Translations under genes and position numbers: made by a program | Shown here: piece by piece, positions 26,034-34,700 of the stretch | Layout: every line of letters begins with the position of its first letter | Position numbering within the stretch: the stretch's first letter is position 1 | Assembly (NCBI RefSeq): GCF_007859945.1 | Contig: NZ_SJPQ01000005.1 | Span: 1 to 64,000, forward strand | Origin: Pseudobythopirellula maris | GTDB lineage: Bacteria > Planctomycetota > Planctomycetia > Pirellulales > Lacipirellulaceae | DNA length: 64,000 bases | Reading direction: 5' to 3' | The notes under the pieces: model-generated | The model's database searches: none | Told to the model about the DNA's origin: nothing | What the model saw: only the letters and a program-made list of their open reading frames with translations

Positions 26034-28235
26034 TCAACGGACCGACATGTCGCTGCTGAGCCCGCCGGCGGCCGGCAGGTAGCAGTGCTTCACGTAGTCC
26101 TGCACCATGCGGTGGGCGCTGAAGCGAGCGGCCAGGGTGGCGATCGACTCGATCATCATCTCGATCCAGTGGTGCGGCAGGCCGTCGGCGTCGCGGTCGT
26201 AGAACGTCGGCACGACCTCGTCACGCAGCACGTTGAACAGGTTCTCGGCGTCGCGCTCGTCGGTCACCGCGTCGTCGGTGTGGTGGGCGCCGTGGCCGAT
26301 CGCGAAGCCGTTCTTGCCGTTGTAGGCCTCGGCCCACCAGCCGTCCAAGATGGAACAGTTCAGCCCGCCGTTCAGGACCACCTTCATGCCGCTCGTGCCG
26401 GAGGCCTCGAGCGGTCGGCGCGGGTTGTTGAGCCACACGTCGACGCCCTGGACCATGTGCCGGGCGACGTTGATGTCGTAGTCCTCGATGAACACGATCC
26501 GGCCGGCGAACCGCGGGTCGTGCCTGAGGTTGGCGATCCGCTTGATGAACTTCTTGCCCGGCTCGTCGGCCGGGTGGGCCTTGCCGGAGAACACGAACTG
26601 CACCGGGCGGTCGTGGTTGTTCACCAGGTCGGCGATCTCGTCGAGCTTGTTGAGGAACAAGTCGGCCCGCTTGTAGGTGGCGAACCGGCGGGCGAAACCG
26701 ATCGTCAGCGCGCTCGGGTCGAGCGACGCGCGGGCCGCCTCGACCGAGGCCTCGTCCTCGCTGCGGCGTCGGCACTGGCGGCTCAGACGGCGGCGGACGA
26801 AGTCGAGGCAGCGGCTCTTGAGCGCGTGGTGCGTCTCCCATAGCTCGCCCGGGTCGACGTCGTAAATGCTCTGCCAGATCTGCGAGTCGCCCATCTTGCC
26901 AGGCCAGTCGGTCCCCAGCAGCTTGTCGTAGACCTGCCGCATCGGGTAGGCGAGCCAGCTCGGCACGTGCACGCCGTTGGTGATGTGCCCGATCGGCACC
27001 TCCTCTTCCACACGCCACGGCCACAGGGTGGCCCACATGCGGCGCGACACGTAGCCGTGCAGCGAGCTCACGGCGTTGGCCCGCCGCGAGAGCTTCAGCC
27101 CGATGACGGTCATGCAGAAGGTCTCTTGGTCGTTCTGCGGCTCGACACGGCCGAGGCCCATCAGCTGCTCGTGCGAGATGCCGACCGCGTCGCGCAGCGG
27201 GCCGATGTGTTCTTCGATCAGCGCCGCGTCGAAGCGGTCGTGGCCGGCCGGCACGGGGGTGTGCGTGGTGAAAGCCGTGCACTGGGCCACCTCACGCAGG
27301 GCGTCGTCGAACGACAGCCCGTCGTTCGTCATCCGCTCGCGGATCACCTCGAGCGGGGCGAACGCGCTGTGGCCCTCGTTCAGGTGGTAGCAGCCCGGCT
27401 TGATGCCCAGAGCGCTGAGGGCCTTCACGCCGCCCACGCCCAAGACCAGCTCCTGGCGGATGCGGGTGCGGTGGTCGCCGCCGTACAGCCGGCTGGTCAG
27501 CTCGCGGTCTTCGGGGCGGTTGCCCTCGACGTCGCAGTCCATCAGGTAGAGCTTCACGCGGCCGACGCGCATCAGCCACACCTTGGCCATCAGCTTGCCT
27601 TCGCGGGTGTCGATCGACACGGTGATCGGTTCGCCCTCGGGCCCGGTGGCGGGCTCCATCGGCTGGGCCGCGACCTTCGTGTCGACGTATTCCTCTTGCT
27701 GGTAGCCGTCGCCGTCGAGCTGCTGACGGAAGTAGCCCTGGTCGTAGAACAGGCCGATCGCCACGAGCGGGATGCCCAGGCCGCTGGCGCTCTTGACGTG
27801 GTCGCCCGACAGCACGCCGAGGCCGCCCGAGTAGATCGGCACCGATTCGTGCATGCCGAACTCGGCCGAGAAATAAGCCACCGGCCGCGAGCCCAAGACG
27901 CCCGCCTCGCGGGCGCCCCACGTGTCGCGGGTGTCGGTCAGGTACTCGTTGAGCCGGCGGTGGGCCTGGTTGATGCGGGTGTACATCACCATCTCGCTCG
28001 CCCGTTCGGCCACCTGCTCGGGCGTCATCTCGGCCAGCAGCGAGATCGGGTTGTGGTCGAGCTGGCGCCAGCGGACCGGGTCGAGGTCGCGGAACAGGTT
28101 GCCGACCTCCGGGTGCCAGCTCCACCACAGGTTGCGGGCCAGCGTTTGCAGTTTGTCGTAGAGCGCCTGCGGCGTGACTTCGGTCCAGTTGGCCCGTCCC
28201 GAATGGGCCGGGGCGGGGATGTCGACAGAGCTCAT
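26034..28235 (-). CDS. glgP: Alpha-glucan (glycogen/maltodextrin) phosphorylase, short GT35 type
   Basis: 733 aa from ATG 28235. It cleaves alpha-1,4-glucan with phosphate to glucose-1-phosphate. Length and N-terminus (LQTLARNLWWSWHPE) mark the shorter Thermotoga-like subfamily (N-terminal DUF3417) rather than the ~820-aa GlgP. Conserved parts: GLGVLSGDHVKSASGLGIPLVAIGL, NEGHSAF, HTPVPAGHDRF, RRFATYKRADLF, and the pyridoxal-phosphate region EASGTSGMKVVLNGGLN with Lys at about 617. It feeds stored glucan into glycolysis. A TATACT that could be its -10 lies at 28336-28341 (minus strand). Confidence 0.93.
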   Translation of the reverse strand: MSSVDIPAPAHSGRANWTEVTPQALYDKLQTLARNLWWSWHPEVGNLFRDLDPVRWRQLDHNPISLLAEMTPEQVAERASEMVMYTRINQAHRRLNEYLTDTRDTWGAREAGVLGSRPVAYFSAEFGMHESVPIYSGGLGVLSGDHVKSASGLGIPLVAIGLFYDQGYFRQQLDGDGYQQEEYVDTKVAAQPMEPATGPEGEPITVSIDTREGKLMAKVWLMRVGRVKLYLMDCDVEGNRPEDRELTSRLYGGDHRTRIRQELVLGVGGVKALSALGIKPGCYHLNEGHSAFAPLEVIRERMTNDGLSFDDALREVAQCTAFTTHTPVPAGHDRFDAALIEEHIGPLRDAVGISHEQLMGLGRVEPQNDQETFCMTVIGLKLSRRANAVSSLHGYVSRRMWATLWPWRVEEEVPIGHITNGVHVPSWLAYPMRQVYDKLLGTDWPGKMGDSQIWQSIYDVDPGELWETHHALKSRCLDFVRRRLSRQCRRRSEDEASVEAARASLDPSALTIGFARRFATYKRADLFLNKLDEIADLVNNHDRPVQFVFSGKAHPADEPGKKFIKRIANLRHDPRFAGRIVFIEDYDINVARHMVQGVDVWLNNPRRPLEASGTSGMKVVLNGGLNCSILDGWWAEAYNGKNGFAIGHGAHHTDDAVTDERDAENLFNVLRDEVVPTFYDRDADGLPHHWIEMMIESIATLAARFSAHRMVQDYVKHCYLPAAGGLSSDMSVR

Positions 28236-28646
28236 GTTCGCGTTCCTGGTCACAACAAATGAATCGGCGCCTGATCGGGCCGCCAATCGCGGCGTCAACC
28301 AACACGTGGACGGGCGAGCGGGGCCTCAACCGGGGAGTATAGCGGAATCACGGCCGCTACAAGTCTTCGTTTCTAAAGAGGCGCCCTCCCAAGGGCCGTG
28401 GCGATGTACGACTGTACGAGTTGGATAATTGTGAGCAAGATCGTCCGGCTGCCACGCCGGTCTTGCCGGGGCTCCAGCGACTTTGCGCAATCCCCCTCCG
28501 CCCCGCGGGCTGTTATAGTTGCATGGTTCCCAACCAACTTGCGTCTGCGGCCCCCGACGGCGGGGCCGCCGCTATGTTCGAGGGAGGCGCCGCCAGCATG
28601 GAGCAGGCGCACTCATACAACAGCGAAGTGATCGACAGGTGCAGCT
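28236..28646. other. Divergent spacer glgP / metF
   Basis: No gene is supported. Candidate -10 elements are TATACT on the minus strand (28336-28341) for glgP and TATAGT on the plus strand (28514-28519) for metF; neither has a convincing -35. I looked for SAM, SAH and cobalamin riboswitch cores before metF and recognised none. Confidence 0.35.
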
Positions 28647-29531
28647 ATGCGGATTTCCGAGGCCTACGGAGCCGGCAAGTTCGGCGTTTCTTTCGAGTTG
28701 TTCCCGCCCAAGACCCCCGAGGGGGAGCGGGCCCTCTACGGCCACGTCGAGCGGCTGATGGCCTATCGGCCGAGCTACATCACCTGCACTTACGGCGCCG
28801 GCGGCTCGACCCAGGACAAAACGCTCGAGATCATCGCCCGTGTCCGCAAGGAGTTTGGCGTCAGCGTGGCCACGCACCTCACCTGCGTCGGTCGCACGGC
28901 CGACCAGCTGCGCGACTACCTCGCCCGGGCCGAGTCGATGGGCGTCGAGAACGTGGTGGCCCTCAGGGGCGACCCGCCGAAGGGGGACGACACGTTTCGC
29001 GCGATCGAGGGGGGGTATCGCTACGCCAACGAGCTCGTGACGATGATCCGCCAGGACTTTCCGGGCCTGGGCGTCGCGGTGGCCGGCTACCCCGAGGTGC
29101 ACCAAGAGGCGACCGACCCCAAGGTCGATCTGGAGAACCTTAAACGCAAGGTCGACTCGGGCGGCGAGGTGGTGATCACCCAGCTGTTCTACGACAACGC
29201 CGACTACCTGCGGTTCCGCGACCTCTGCCAGGCGGCGGGCCTGACGGCGCCGATCGTGCCGGGGTTGCTGCCCGTCACCAACTTGGCCCAGATCAAGCGG
29301 ATCACGTCGCTCTGCGGCGCCCGGCTGCCGGAGGAGATGACCGCGCCGCTCGAGGCGGCGGGCGACGACGCCGACGCGCAGTTCGCCGCCGGCGTGGAGT
29401 ACGCCGCTCGCCAGGCCCAGGAGCTGATCGACGCGGGCGCGCCGGGCGTTCACTTTTATGTGCTCAACAAGTCCCAGGCGACCAGCCGCGTGCTCGACTC
29501 GGTGTCGCTGCCCGCCACGACTATGGGTTGA
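28647..29531 (+). CDS. metF: Methylenetetrahydrofolate reductase
   Basis: 294 aa, a usual bacterial MetF length. It reduces 5,10-methylene-THF to 5-methyl-THF with FAD and NADH, supplying methionine synthase. Features: FGVSFELFPPKTPEGE at the N-terminus with catalytic Glu in FELFPPK, YITCTYGAGGSTQDKT, VATHLTCVGRT, VVALRGDPP, AVAGYPEVHQEA, and VITQLFYDN. ATG 28647 follows an AGGTGC-type site. It links functionally to the glycine cleavage genes at 43662-48733, which make methylene-THF, although they are far apart. Confidence 0.94.
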   Translation: MRISEAYGAGKFGVSFELFPPKTPEGERALYGHVERLMAYRPSYITCTYGAGGSTQDKTLEIIARVRKEFGVSVATHLTCVGRTADQLRDYLARAESMGVENVVALRGDPPKGDDTFRAIEGGYRYANELVTMIRQDFPGLGVAVAGYPEVHQEATDPKVDLENLKRKVDSGGEVVITQLFYDNADYLRFRDLCQAAGLTAPIVPGLLPVTNLAQIKRITSLCGARLPEEMTAPLEAAGDDADAQFAAGVEYAARQAQELIDAGAPGVHFYVLNKSQATSRVLDSVSLPATTMG

Positions 29532-29545
29532 GTCGATGCTTTGTG

Positions 29546-29649
29546 GTGGGAGGCGTCTCCGACGACGCCGTAAGACTGTGGGAGGCCGATAGCGCGGCGC
29601 CAGCCGAAGCGGCTGAATGAATCTTATCGGCGTCGGAGACGCCTCCCAC
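29546..29649. repeat. Paired-hairpin inverted repeat after metF
   Basis: GTGGGAGGCGTCTCCGACG (29546-29564) is repeated exactly in inverse orientation at 29631-29649. Each arm folds alone (GGCGTC-loop-GACGCC). It has the REP-doublet form seen at 15088 and 55806 but a different sequence. It fills most of the metF / kinase spacer. Confidence 0.75.
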
Positions 29650-29694
29650 AGTTCTGCCTCTGACAATCACTAGCTCTTCGGTCACGACAAATTC

Positions 29695-31167
29695 GTGGAA
29701 GAACTCACCGGCAAGACGATCGGCGACTACCGCCTGCTCCGCCCCCTGGGCCGCGGCGGCATGGCCCACGTCTACCTGGCCGAGCAGCGTTCGCTCGCCC
29801 GCAAGATCGCCGTGAAGGTGCTCAACCGCGAGCTCTCGGGCGATCGCGATTACGTCGATCGTTTCCAGCAAGAGGCCCGCGCCGCGGCGTCGTTGGTCCA
29901 CGCCAACATCGTGCAGATTTACGAGGTCGGCGCCGAAGACGGGCTGCATTACATCGCCCAAGAGTTCGTTCCCGGGCGCAACCTAGGCGAGTTGATCGCC
30001 GCCCACGGCCCGATGGCCCCCGGCGTGGTGCTCGACGTGATGCGGCAGGTCGCCGCCGCTTTAGCGCCCGCCTCGGAGCTCGGCCTGGTGCACCGCGACA
30101 TCAAGCCAGAGAACTTGATGCTCGGCCCCGCGGGCGAAGTGAAGGTGGCCGACTTCGGGCTGGCGCGCGTTTCGCAAGCCGAAGACACGCGGCTCACACG
30201 CGTCGGCGTGACGATGGGCACGCCGCTCTACATGAGCCCCGAACAGGTCGAGGGGCGCGAGGTCGACGTGCGCAGCGACCTCTACTCGTTGGGCGTCACG
30301 GCTTATCACCTCTTGTCGGGCGGCCCGCCGTTCTCGGGCGACACGGCCCTGGCGATCGCCGTGCAGCACCTGCAGAAGGAGCCCGAGCCGCTGTCGATCA
30401 GGATGAGCACGGCGCCGCGATCGCTCTCCGAGCTGATCCACCGCCTGCTGGCCAAGGACCCCGCCAAGCGTCCGCAAACGCCGCAAGCCTTGCTCGTCGA
30501 GCTGCGCGACCTGGCCCGCACGGCGAGCGTCGAGGGCTGGGGCGACGGACCCGAGGACTGGGGGTCGATCGCCCGGGCGAGCGCGGCGCTCAGCCCGGCG
30601 AGCGGCGCCGGACTCGACGAGCTGATGCTCCAGGCTCGCGATCTCGAACGCCAGGGCCGCGACACGGCCCGCGCGTTGCGCAAGCCGAGGCTCTGGCTCG
30701 CCATCGGCGGGCTGCTCGTGGGGGCGCTGCTCGGCTGGGGCCTCGCTCCGACGACTCTCGCCAACCGCGCGGCGAGCGGCGCCGAGGTGGAAGAGACGGT
30801 CCGCGCCCAACTCTTCCGCGCCAAGACGGCCGACACGCCCGAGGCGTGGCGGGCGGTCATCGAGCGGTTCCCGGACGAGGACCCGTTCTACCACCATCTG
30901 GCGATGCGCGGTTTGGTGGAGCGCATGTTCGCCGACGGCCATTTCGAAGAGGCGCGGCCTTATCTGATGAACCTCGCCGCGCTCGGTTCGGACCAAGAAG
31001 AGTTCCGCCTCTTCGGCCAAGCCGGCCTGGCGGTGCTCGGGTCGCGGGGGGGCAGGGGTCCCGGCGCTCGCGACGCCCTCAGCGCTTTCCCCGCCGAGAG
31101 CCTTGGCAAACTCGAGGCGTTCTCTCCCGTGATGGCTCAGGCGTTCTTAGACGCCCGCGCTAACTGA
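29695..31167 (+). CDS. Membrane-anchored Ser/Thr protein kinase (PknB type)
   Basis: 490 aa, GTG start. The kinase domain spans about 11-275: glycine loop LGRGGMAHVYLAE, Lys41, catalytic HRDIKPEN (Asp135), DFG (Asp153), and the activation segment ending GTPLYMSPEQ. The Arg before catalytic Asp makes it an RD kinase, usually activated by autophosphorylation. A single membrane span (WLAIGGLLVGALLGWGLA, about 334-352) leads to a 135-residue extracytoplasmic helical section resembling tetratricopeptide-type repeats (AWRAVIERFPDEDPFYHHLA). FHA proteins encoded at 5448 and 41775 are natural readers of its product phosphothreonines; that link is inference. Confidence 0.9.
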   Translation: MEELTGKTIGDYRLLRPLGRGGMAHVYLAEQRSLARKIAVKVLNRELSGDRDYVDRFQQEARAAASLVHANIVQIYEVGAEDGLHYIAQEFVPGRNLGELIAAHGPMAPGVVLDVMRQVAAALAPASELGLVHRDIKPENLMLGPAGEVKVADFGLARVSQAEDTRLTRVGVTMGTPLYMSPEQVEGREVDVRSDLYSLGVTAYHLLSGGPPFSGDTALAIAVQHLQKEPEPLSIRMSTAPRSLSELIHRLLAKDPAKRPQTPQALLVELRDLARTASVEGWGDGPEDWGSIARASAALSPASGAGLDELMLQARDLERQGRDTARALRKPRLWLAIGGLLVGALLGWGLAPTTLANRAASGAEVEETVRAQLFRAKTADTPEAWRAVIERFPDEDPFYHHLAMRGLVERMFADGHFEEARPYLMNLAALGSDQEEFRLFGQAGLAVLGSRGGRGPGARDALSAFPAESLGKLEAFSPVMAQAFLDARAN

Positions 31168-31204
31168 GCCGCACTCTCAGCCCTCTTGGGACTCGTCGCG
31201 ACCC

Positions 31205-31546
31205 TCAGACCCGCGTGCGCCGACGTCGGCGCGGGCGACGGCCCATGCTGCGACCGGCGTCGGGCGCGCCGCCCGGCACGCTGCGGGCGCGGCGTACCTC
31301 GAGCAGCGCGTCGCGCAGCAACGTCGCCCCGATGAAGACCCAGATGAGCGCGAACGTGAAGGCCAGAACGGACTGGATCAGGTGGAACGGCAAGGGTCGG
31401 GCTTCCTCGGAACGGGTCTCGACGGGCCCGCTCCTTGGGAAGGCGTGCGACGGCTCTCCTTGCCTCGCTGGATGACTAGATCGGCCCGATCGGCAGCGGG
31501 CGCCTAAGAATTGGCCCGGCGGCCGCGCATCGAGGGCGACCGTCAT
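31205..31546 (-). CDS. Small single-span membrane protein
   Basis: 113 aa from ATG 31546, preceded by AGGAAGG. One membrane span is clear (LIQSVLAFTFALIWVFIGATLL, about 60-82). The Arg-rich tail (RRPRRRRRTRV) would sit in the cytoplasm under the positive-inside rule. The N-terminal 50 residues look unstructured. A longer open frame reaching 32245 exists but overlaps two better-supported plus-strand genes, so I reject it. No family is recognised. Confidence 0.45.
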   Translation of the reverse strand: MTVALDARPPGQFLGARCRSGRSSHPARQGEPSHAFPRSGPVETRSEEARPLPFHLIQSVLAFTFALIWVFIGATLLRDALLEVRRARSVPGGAPDAGRSMGRRPRRRRRTRV

Positions 31547-31741
31547 GTCCGGCCCCTTCCTGCCTGCCCAGGTCTGGCTGCCCAGGTCTGGCTGCCCCAA
31601 TGTCTTGCCGAGCCCGGGTCGGGCCCTCGCCGTGCTGATCGCCCAGTGCCTGGAGGGGCCGCACGGGTGACAGTCGTTGACGCACAAATAGCGCACAAAC
31701 GCGCAATTCGAGTGCATGAAATGGCCACCGAATGTGATAGC

Positions 31742-31777
31742 TTGACGTCTACAGTAAGTGGTCTCATGTACACTATC
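31742..31777 (+). promoter_or_regulatory. TTGACG box and GTACACTATC motif before the acidic/HTH gene pair
   Basis: TTGACG (31742-31747) is a good -35; the best -10 candidates are imperfect. GTACACTATC (31768-31777) is the exact reverse complement of a motif between the -35 and -10 of the promoter at 56012-56040, suggesting a shared regulator. The ATG of the acidic ORF is 11 bp further on. Confidence 0.35.
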
Positions 31778-31788
31778 CGGAGCCCGCC

Positions 31789-31953
31789 ATGACGCTTGAA
31801 AAGCCGCGTATTTTCCCCGTTTCCGATGCCCCACGCTCCCTGGACGAGCCCGACTGGGAGTTCTTCCTGCCCGACGACGAAGAGCCCTTCCCCGAGCCGG
31901 GCGACTTTTGGTTCGACGACGACTTTGACGACGACCTCGACCGCGCCGCCTGA
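31789..31953 (+). CDS. Acidic 54-aa protein
   Basis: 54 aa, ATG start, net charge strongly negative: the second half is almost entirely Asp, Glu, Phe and Pro (EPFPEPGDFWFDDDFDDDL). There is no signal peptide or membrane segment. It may mimic DNA or bind a basic partner. It is followed after 65 bp by the HTH/zinc-knuckle gene on the same strand. The codon pattern (G+C at third positions) and the promoter-like box upstream support expression. Family unknown. Confidence 0.55.
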   Translation: MTLEKPRIFPVSDAPRSLDEPDWEFFLPDDEEPFPEPGDFWFDDDFDDDLDRAA

Positions 31954-32018
31954 CCCGGGGGCGGCCCCAGCAGACCCCGCGCGAACTAGCCAACCCCTCT
32001 GACCCATGGAGCGACAAG

Positions 32019-32312
32019 ATGCTCAGCCTGGCGCTGATCGAAGAAGTGAAGCGGCTGCTCGACGAGGGACGGCTCTCGCAGCGGGCGATCGCCGAAAAGC
32101 TTGCTGTGAGCCGCGGAACCGTGAGTGCTCTCGCCACGGGCAAACGCCACGTCTTCGGGCGTGAGCAGCAAGCGGGAGAGGACCCCTCCACGCTGCCGCT
32201 CGCCCCGCCCGAGCGATGCCCGGGCTGCGGCGGCATGGTGCACATGCCTTGCGTGCTGTGCGAGGCGCTCGCCTACCTGGGGCGACACGAGCCGCTGGAG
32301 CGGGCCGCCTGA
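32019..32312 (+). CDS. Small HTH protein with a Cys-rich zinc-knuckle-like end
   Basis: 97 aa. Residues 1-48 are a resolvase/Xre-like helix-turn-helix (ALIEEVKRLLDEG, then LSQRAIAEKLAVSRGTVSALATGKR). Residues about 66-80 hold CPGCGG and CVLC, two CxxC pairs 12 residues apart, likely a zinc site. A DNA-binding regulator is the straightforward reading. The acidic 54-aa protein next to it could be its partner or antagonist. An ATG at 32005 is out of frame; 32019 is the only sensible start. Confidence 0.65.
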   Translation: MLSLALIEEVKRLLDEGRLSQRAIAEKLAVSRGTVSALATGKRHVFGREQQAGEDPSTLPLAPPERCPGCGGMVHMPCVLCEALAYLGRHEPLERAA

Positions 32313-32712
32313 GGAGGCTCGCCAGAAGCAACGGGGGGCCCAAGAGCTCGGCGCCGCGCCGGCGCAACCGGCCCAACCGTTCTGCGCCGCGTTTTGCGGT
32401 CAAGAATCTTTCTCGCCATGCCGGCCTCCCGCCACACGGCGTCGCGGCGCGACGGATACTCACTCGGCTTGCCACTTGGCCACGGCACGGCGTCCCGCTC
32501 CCGTTGGGAGTGGGGCGCCGTTTGCTTTTGCCCCGTCGCTAAACGCGGGCCTGCAATCGAGGGGGAGATGGCCGATTGTGGCTCGGCGGCCCCCCGGCTA
32601 CACTTCTGAAAGCGTTGGCCAAGGGTTTTATTTGTCGTTGCACTCGCGACGGCCGCCCTTCGGCGCCGACATTTCTCGCAGGCGTATCGCAGCAAGTCCG
32701 GAGAAGAGAGCC
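32313..32712. other. Spacer upstream of citrate synthase
   Basis: No gene is supported in these 400 bp. The frame of citrate synthase stays open to 32125 but encodes low-complexity residues. It presumably holds the gltA promoter; I cannot single out a convincing -35/-10 pair. Confidence 0.4.
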
Positions 32713-34002
32713 ATGGGTAACGGGAGCGCCAAGCTTACGATCAACGACAACGAGATCGAGCTCCCGATCATGGTGGGAAGCGAGAACGAGGTCGGCCTCG
32801 ACATCTCGAAGCTCCGCGCCCAGACCAAGGCGGTCACGGTTGACGAGGGGTTCGTCAACACCGGCTCGACCACCAGCGACATCACCTTTCTCGACGGCGA
32901 GAAGGGCGTGCTCCGCTACCGCGGCTACGCCATCGAGGACCTGGCCGCGCACTGCGACTTTGTCGAGGTGGCCTACCTGCTGATCTACGGCGAGCTGCCC
33001 AAACTCGAGGATCTTGAGTCGTTCCGCCACAACCTCCGCCAGCACACGATGCTGCACGAGGACATCACCAAGTTCTACGACGGCTTCCAGCACGACGCCC
33101 ACCCGATGGCGATCCTCAGCTCGGTCGTCATGGCGCTCTCGACGTTTTACAACGACTCGCTCGGCTTCGACGACCCGAAGGACATCGACCGCTGCGTGAT
33201 GCGGCTGATGGCCAAGGTGCCCACGATCGCCTCGTACGCGCACAAGAAGTCGATCGGCCAGCCGATGGTCTACCCGAAGAACTCGCTCGGCTACTGCGAG
33301 AACTTCCTGCACATGATGTTCTCGGTGCCTGCCGAGGAGTACGAGATCGACCCCGTGCACGCCGAGGCGCTCAACCTGCTGCTCATCGTCCACGCCGACC
33401 ACGAGCAGAACTGCAGCACGAGCACCGTGCGGATGGTCGGCTCGAGCGACGCGAACCTGTTCGCCTCGATCTCGGCGGGCATCTGCGCGTTGTGGGGCCC
33501 GCTGCACGGCGGCGCCAACGAGGCGTGCGTGTCGATGCTCGAGCGGATCCGCGAGGACGGCGGCAACGTGGCCAAGTACGTTGAGATGGCCAAGAAAAAG
33601 GACAGCGGCTTCCGCCTGATGGGCTTCGGTCACCGCGTCTACAAGAATTACGACCCGCGGGCCAAGATCATCAAGGCCGCCTGCGATCGCCTGCTGCAGA
33701 GCCAGCAGATCCACGACCCGATCTTCCACATCGCCCAAGAGCTCGAGCAGGTCGCCCTCACCGACGACTACTTCATCGAGCGCAAGCTCTACCCGAACGT
33801 CGACTTCTACTCGGGCGTCATCTACCGGGCGCTCGGCATCCCGGTCGAGATGTTCACCGTGCTGTTCGCCATGGGGCGCCTGCCCGGCTGGATCGCCCAC
33901 TGGATCGAGATGCGCAACAGCCCCGGCAAGCGGATCAACCGCCCCCGCCAGGTCTACACCGGCCCGACGAAGCGTCCGCTGACGCCGATCGAGCAGCGCT
34001 GA
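32713..34002 (+). CDS. gltA: Citrate synthase (type II, hexameric)
   Basis: 429 aa from ATG 32713, preceded by GGAGAAGAG. It condenses acetyl-CoA and oxaloacetate in the first step of the citric acid cycle. Length and sequence match Gram-negative GltA: FLDGEKGVLRYRGYAIEDLA, HADHEQNCSTSTVRMVGSS with the first catalytic His, WGPLHGGANEACV with the second, GFGHRVYKNYDPRA, and NVDFYSGVIYRALGIP. The N-terminal domain of about 50 residues is of the NADH-inhibited type II form, but the allosteric sites cannot be judged by eye. mobA follows after 3 bp. Confidence 0.96.
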   Translation: MGNGSAKLTINDNEIELPIMVGSENEVGLDISKLRAQTKAVTVDEGFVNTGSTTSDITFLDGEKGVLRYRGYAIEDLAAHCDFVEVAYLLIYGELPKLEDLESFRHNLRQHTMLHEDITKFYDGFQHDAHPMAILSSVVMALSTFYNDSLGFDDPKDIDRCVMRLMAKVPTIASYAHKKSIGQPMVYPKNSLGYCENFLHMMFSVPAEEYEIDPVHAEALNLLLIVHADHEQNCSTSTVRMVGSSDANLFASISAGICALWGPLHGGANEACVSMLERIREDGGNVAKYVEMAKKKDSGFRLMGFGHRVYKNYDPRAKIIKAACDRLLQSQQIHDPIFHIAQELEQVALTDDYFIERKLYPNVDFYSGVIYRALGIPVEMFTVLFAMGRLPGWIAHWIEMRNSPGKRINRPRQVYTGPTKRPLTPIEQR

Positions 34003-34005
34003 GCC

Positions 34006-34623
34006 GTGGACGGTCTAGGCGCCATTGTTCTCTGCGGCGGCCGCAGCTCGCGGATGGGCGCCGACAAGGCGACGCTCCGCCTGCCCGATGGCCGCACGAT
34101 GCTCCAGGCGGTGCTCGGCTCGATCGGGCGGGTCGTCTCCTCGGGGCGGATGGTGTGCGTCGCCGCCGAGGGGCAGGAACTCGGCGCCTTGCCGCGTGAC
34201 GTGGCCGTCGCCCACGACCGCGAGCCCCAGCGCGGCCCGCTCGAGGGCTTCGCCGCGGGGTTGGCGGCGCTCCCCGCCGGGGTCGATCGCACGCTGCTTC
34301 TGGCGTGCGACACGCCGCTGCTCACGGCCCGCTTCTGCCGTTTGCTTGTGAAGCACCTGAGCGCCGAGCACGACGCCGTCGTGCCGGTGATCGAGGGCTG
34401 CGAGCACCCGCTCACCGCCGCCTACCGCACGGGCGTGCGCGAGCAAGTCGAGGCGATGCTCGCCGCCGACCGCTTGCGGGCGCGCGACCTGCTCGCCGAG
34501 CTGCGTGTGCGGGCGATCACGGCCGACGAGGCCCGCGCGGTCGACCCGTCGCTCGGCAGCCTGCGGAGCTGCAACACGCCGGAAGAGCTTTCTGCGCTGC
34601 TTGAGACTGCCGCCAAGAGCTAG
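34006..34623 (+). CDS. mobA: Molybdenum cofactor guanylyltransferase
   Basis: 205 aa, GTG start three bases after the gltA stop. MobA adds GMP to molybdopterin. It has the nucleotidyltransferase signature LCGGRSSRMGADK (residues 9-21, with Lys21 contacting phosphate) and the metal-binding ACDTPLL (Asp102). Later PVIEGCEHPLTAAYR matches the product-binding region. It may instead be a MobA-like NTP transferase for another cofactor, but the length and the GGxSxRMGxDK form fit MobA. Tight spacing to gltA implies co-transcription without a functional link I can name. Confidence 0.85.
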   Translation: MDGLGAIVLCGGRSSRMGADKATLRLPDGRTMLQAVLGSIGRVVSSGRMVCVAAEGQELGALPRDVAVAHDREPQRGPLEGFAAGLAALPAGVDRTLLLACDTPLLTARFCRLLVKHLSAEHDAVVPVIEGCEHPLTAAYRTGVREQVEAMLAADRLRARDLLAELRVRAITADEARAVDPSLGSLRSCNTPEELSALLETAAKS

Positions 34624-34636
34624 CCCTCGGCGGGCG

Positions 34637-34691
34637 ATGCGTCGCGGGAGCACGACGCATGGCTGGCGAACGGCGCCGCCGTTTGCGGCGC
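34637..34691. terminator. Two hairpins between convergent mobA and monooxygenase genes
   Basis: ATGCGTCG-loop-CGACGCAT (34637-34660) and GCGCCGC-CGTTT-GCGGCGC (34673-34691) lie between the two stop codons. The second is followed by GCGGGTTCTTT, a weak T-run. They may end transcription from one or both sides. Confidence 0.4.
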
Positions 34692-34700
34692 GCGGGTTCT

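Noticed and set aside
28373-28646. Riboswitch or small ORF before metF
   Set aside because: Open frames have no ribosome-binding site, and no SAM, SAH or cobalamin core was recognised.
31205-32245. A 346-aa minus-strand frame covering the acidic and HTH ORFs
   Set aside because: Most is Arg/Ser-rich antisense reading of better-supported plus-strand genes; only the last 113 residues, with a membrane span and a Shine-Dalgarno, are kept.
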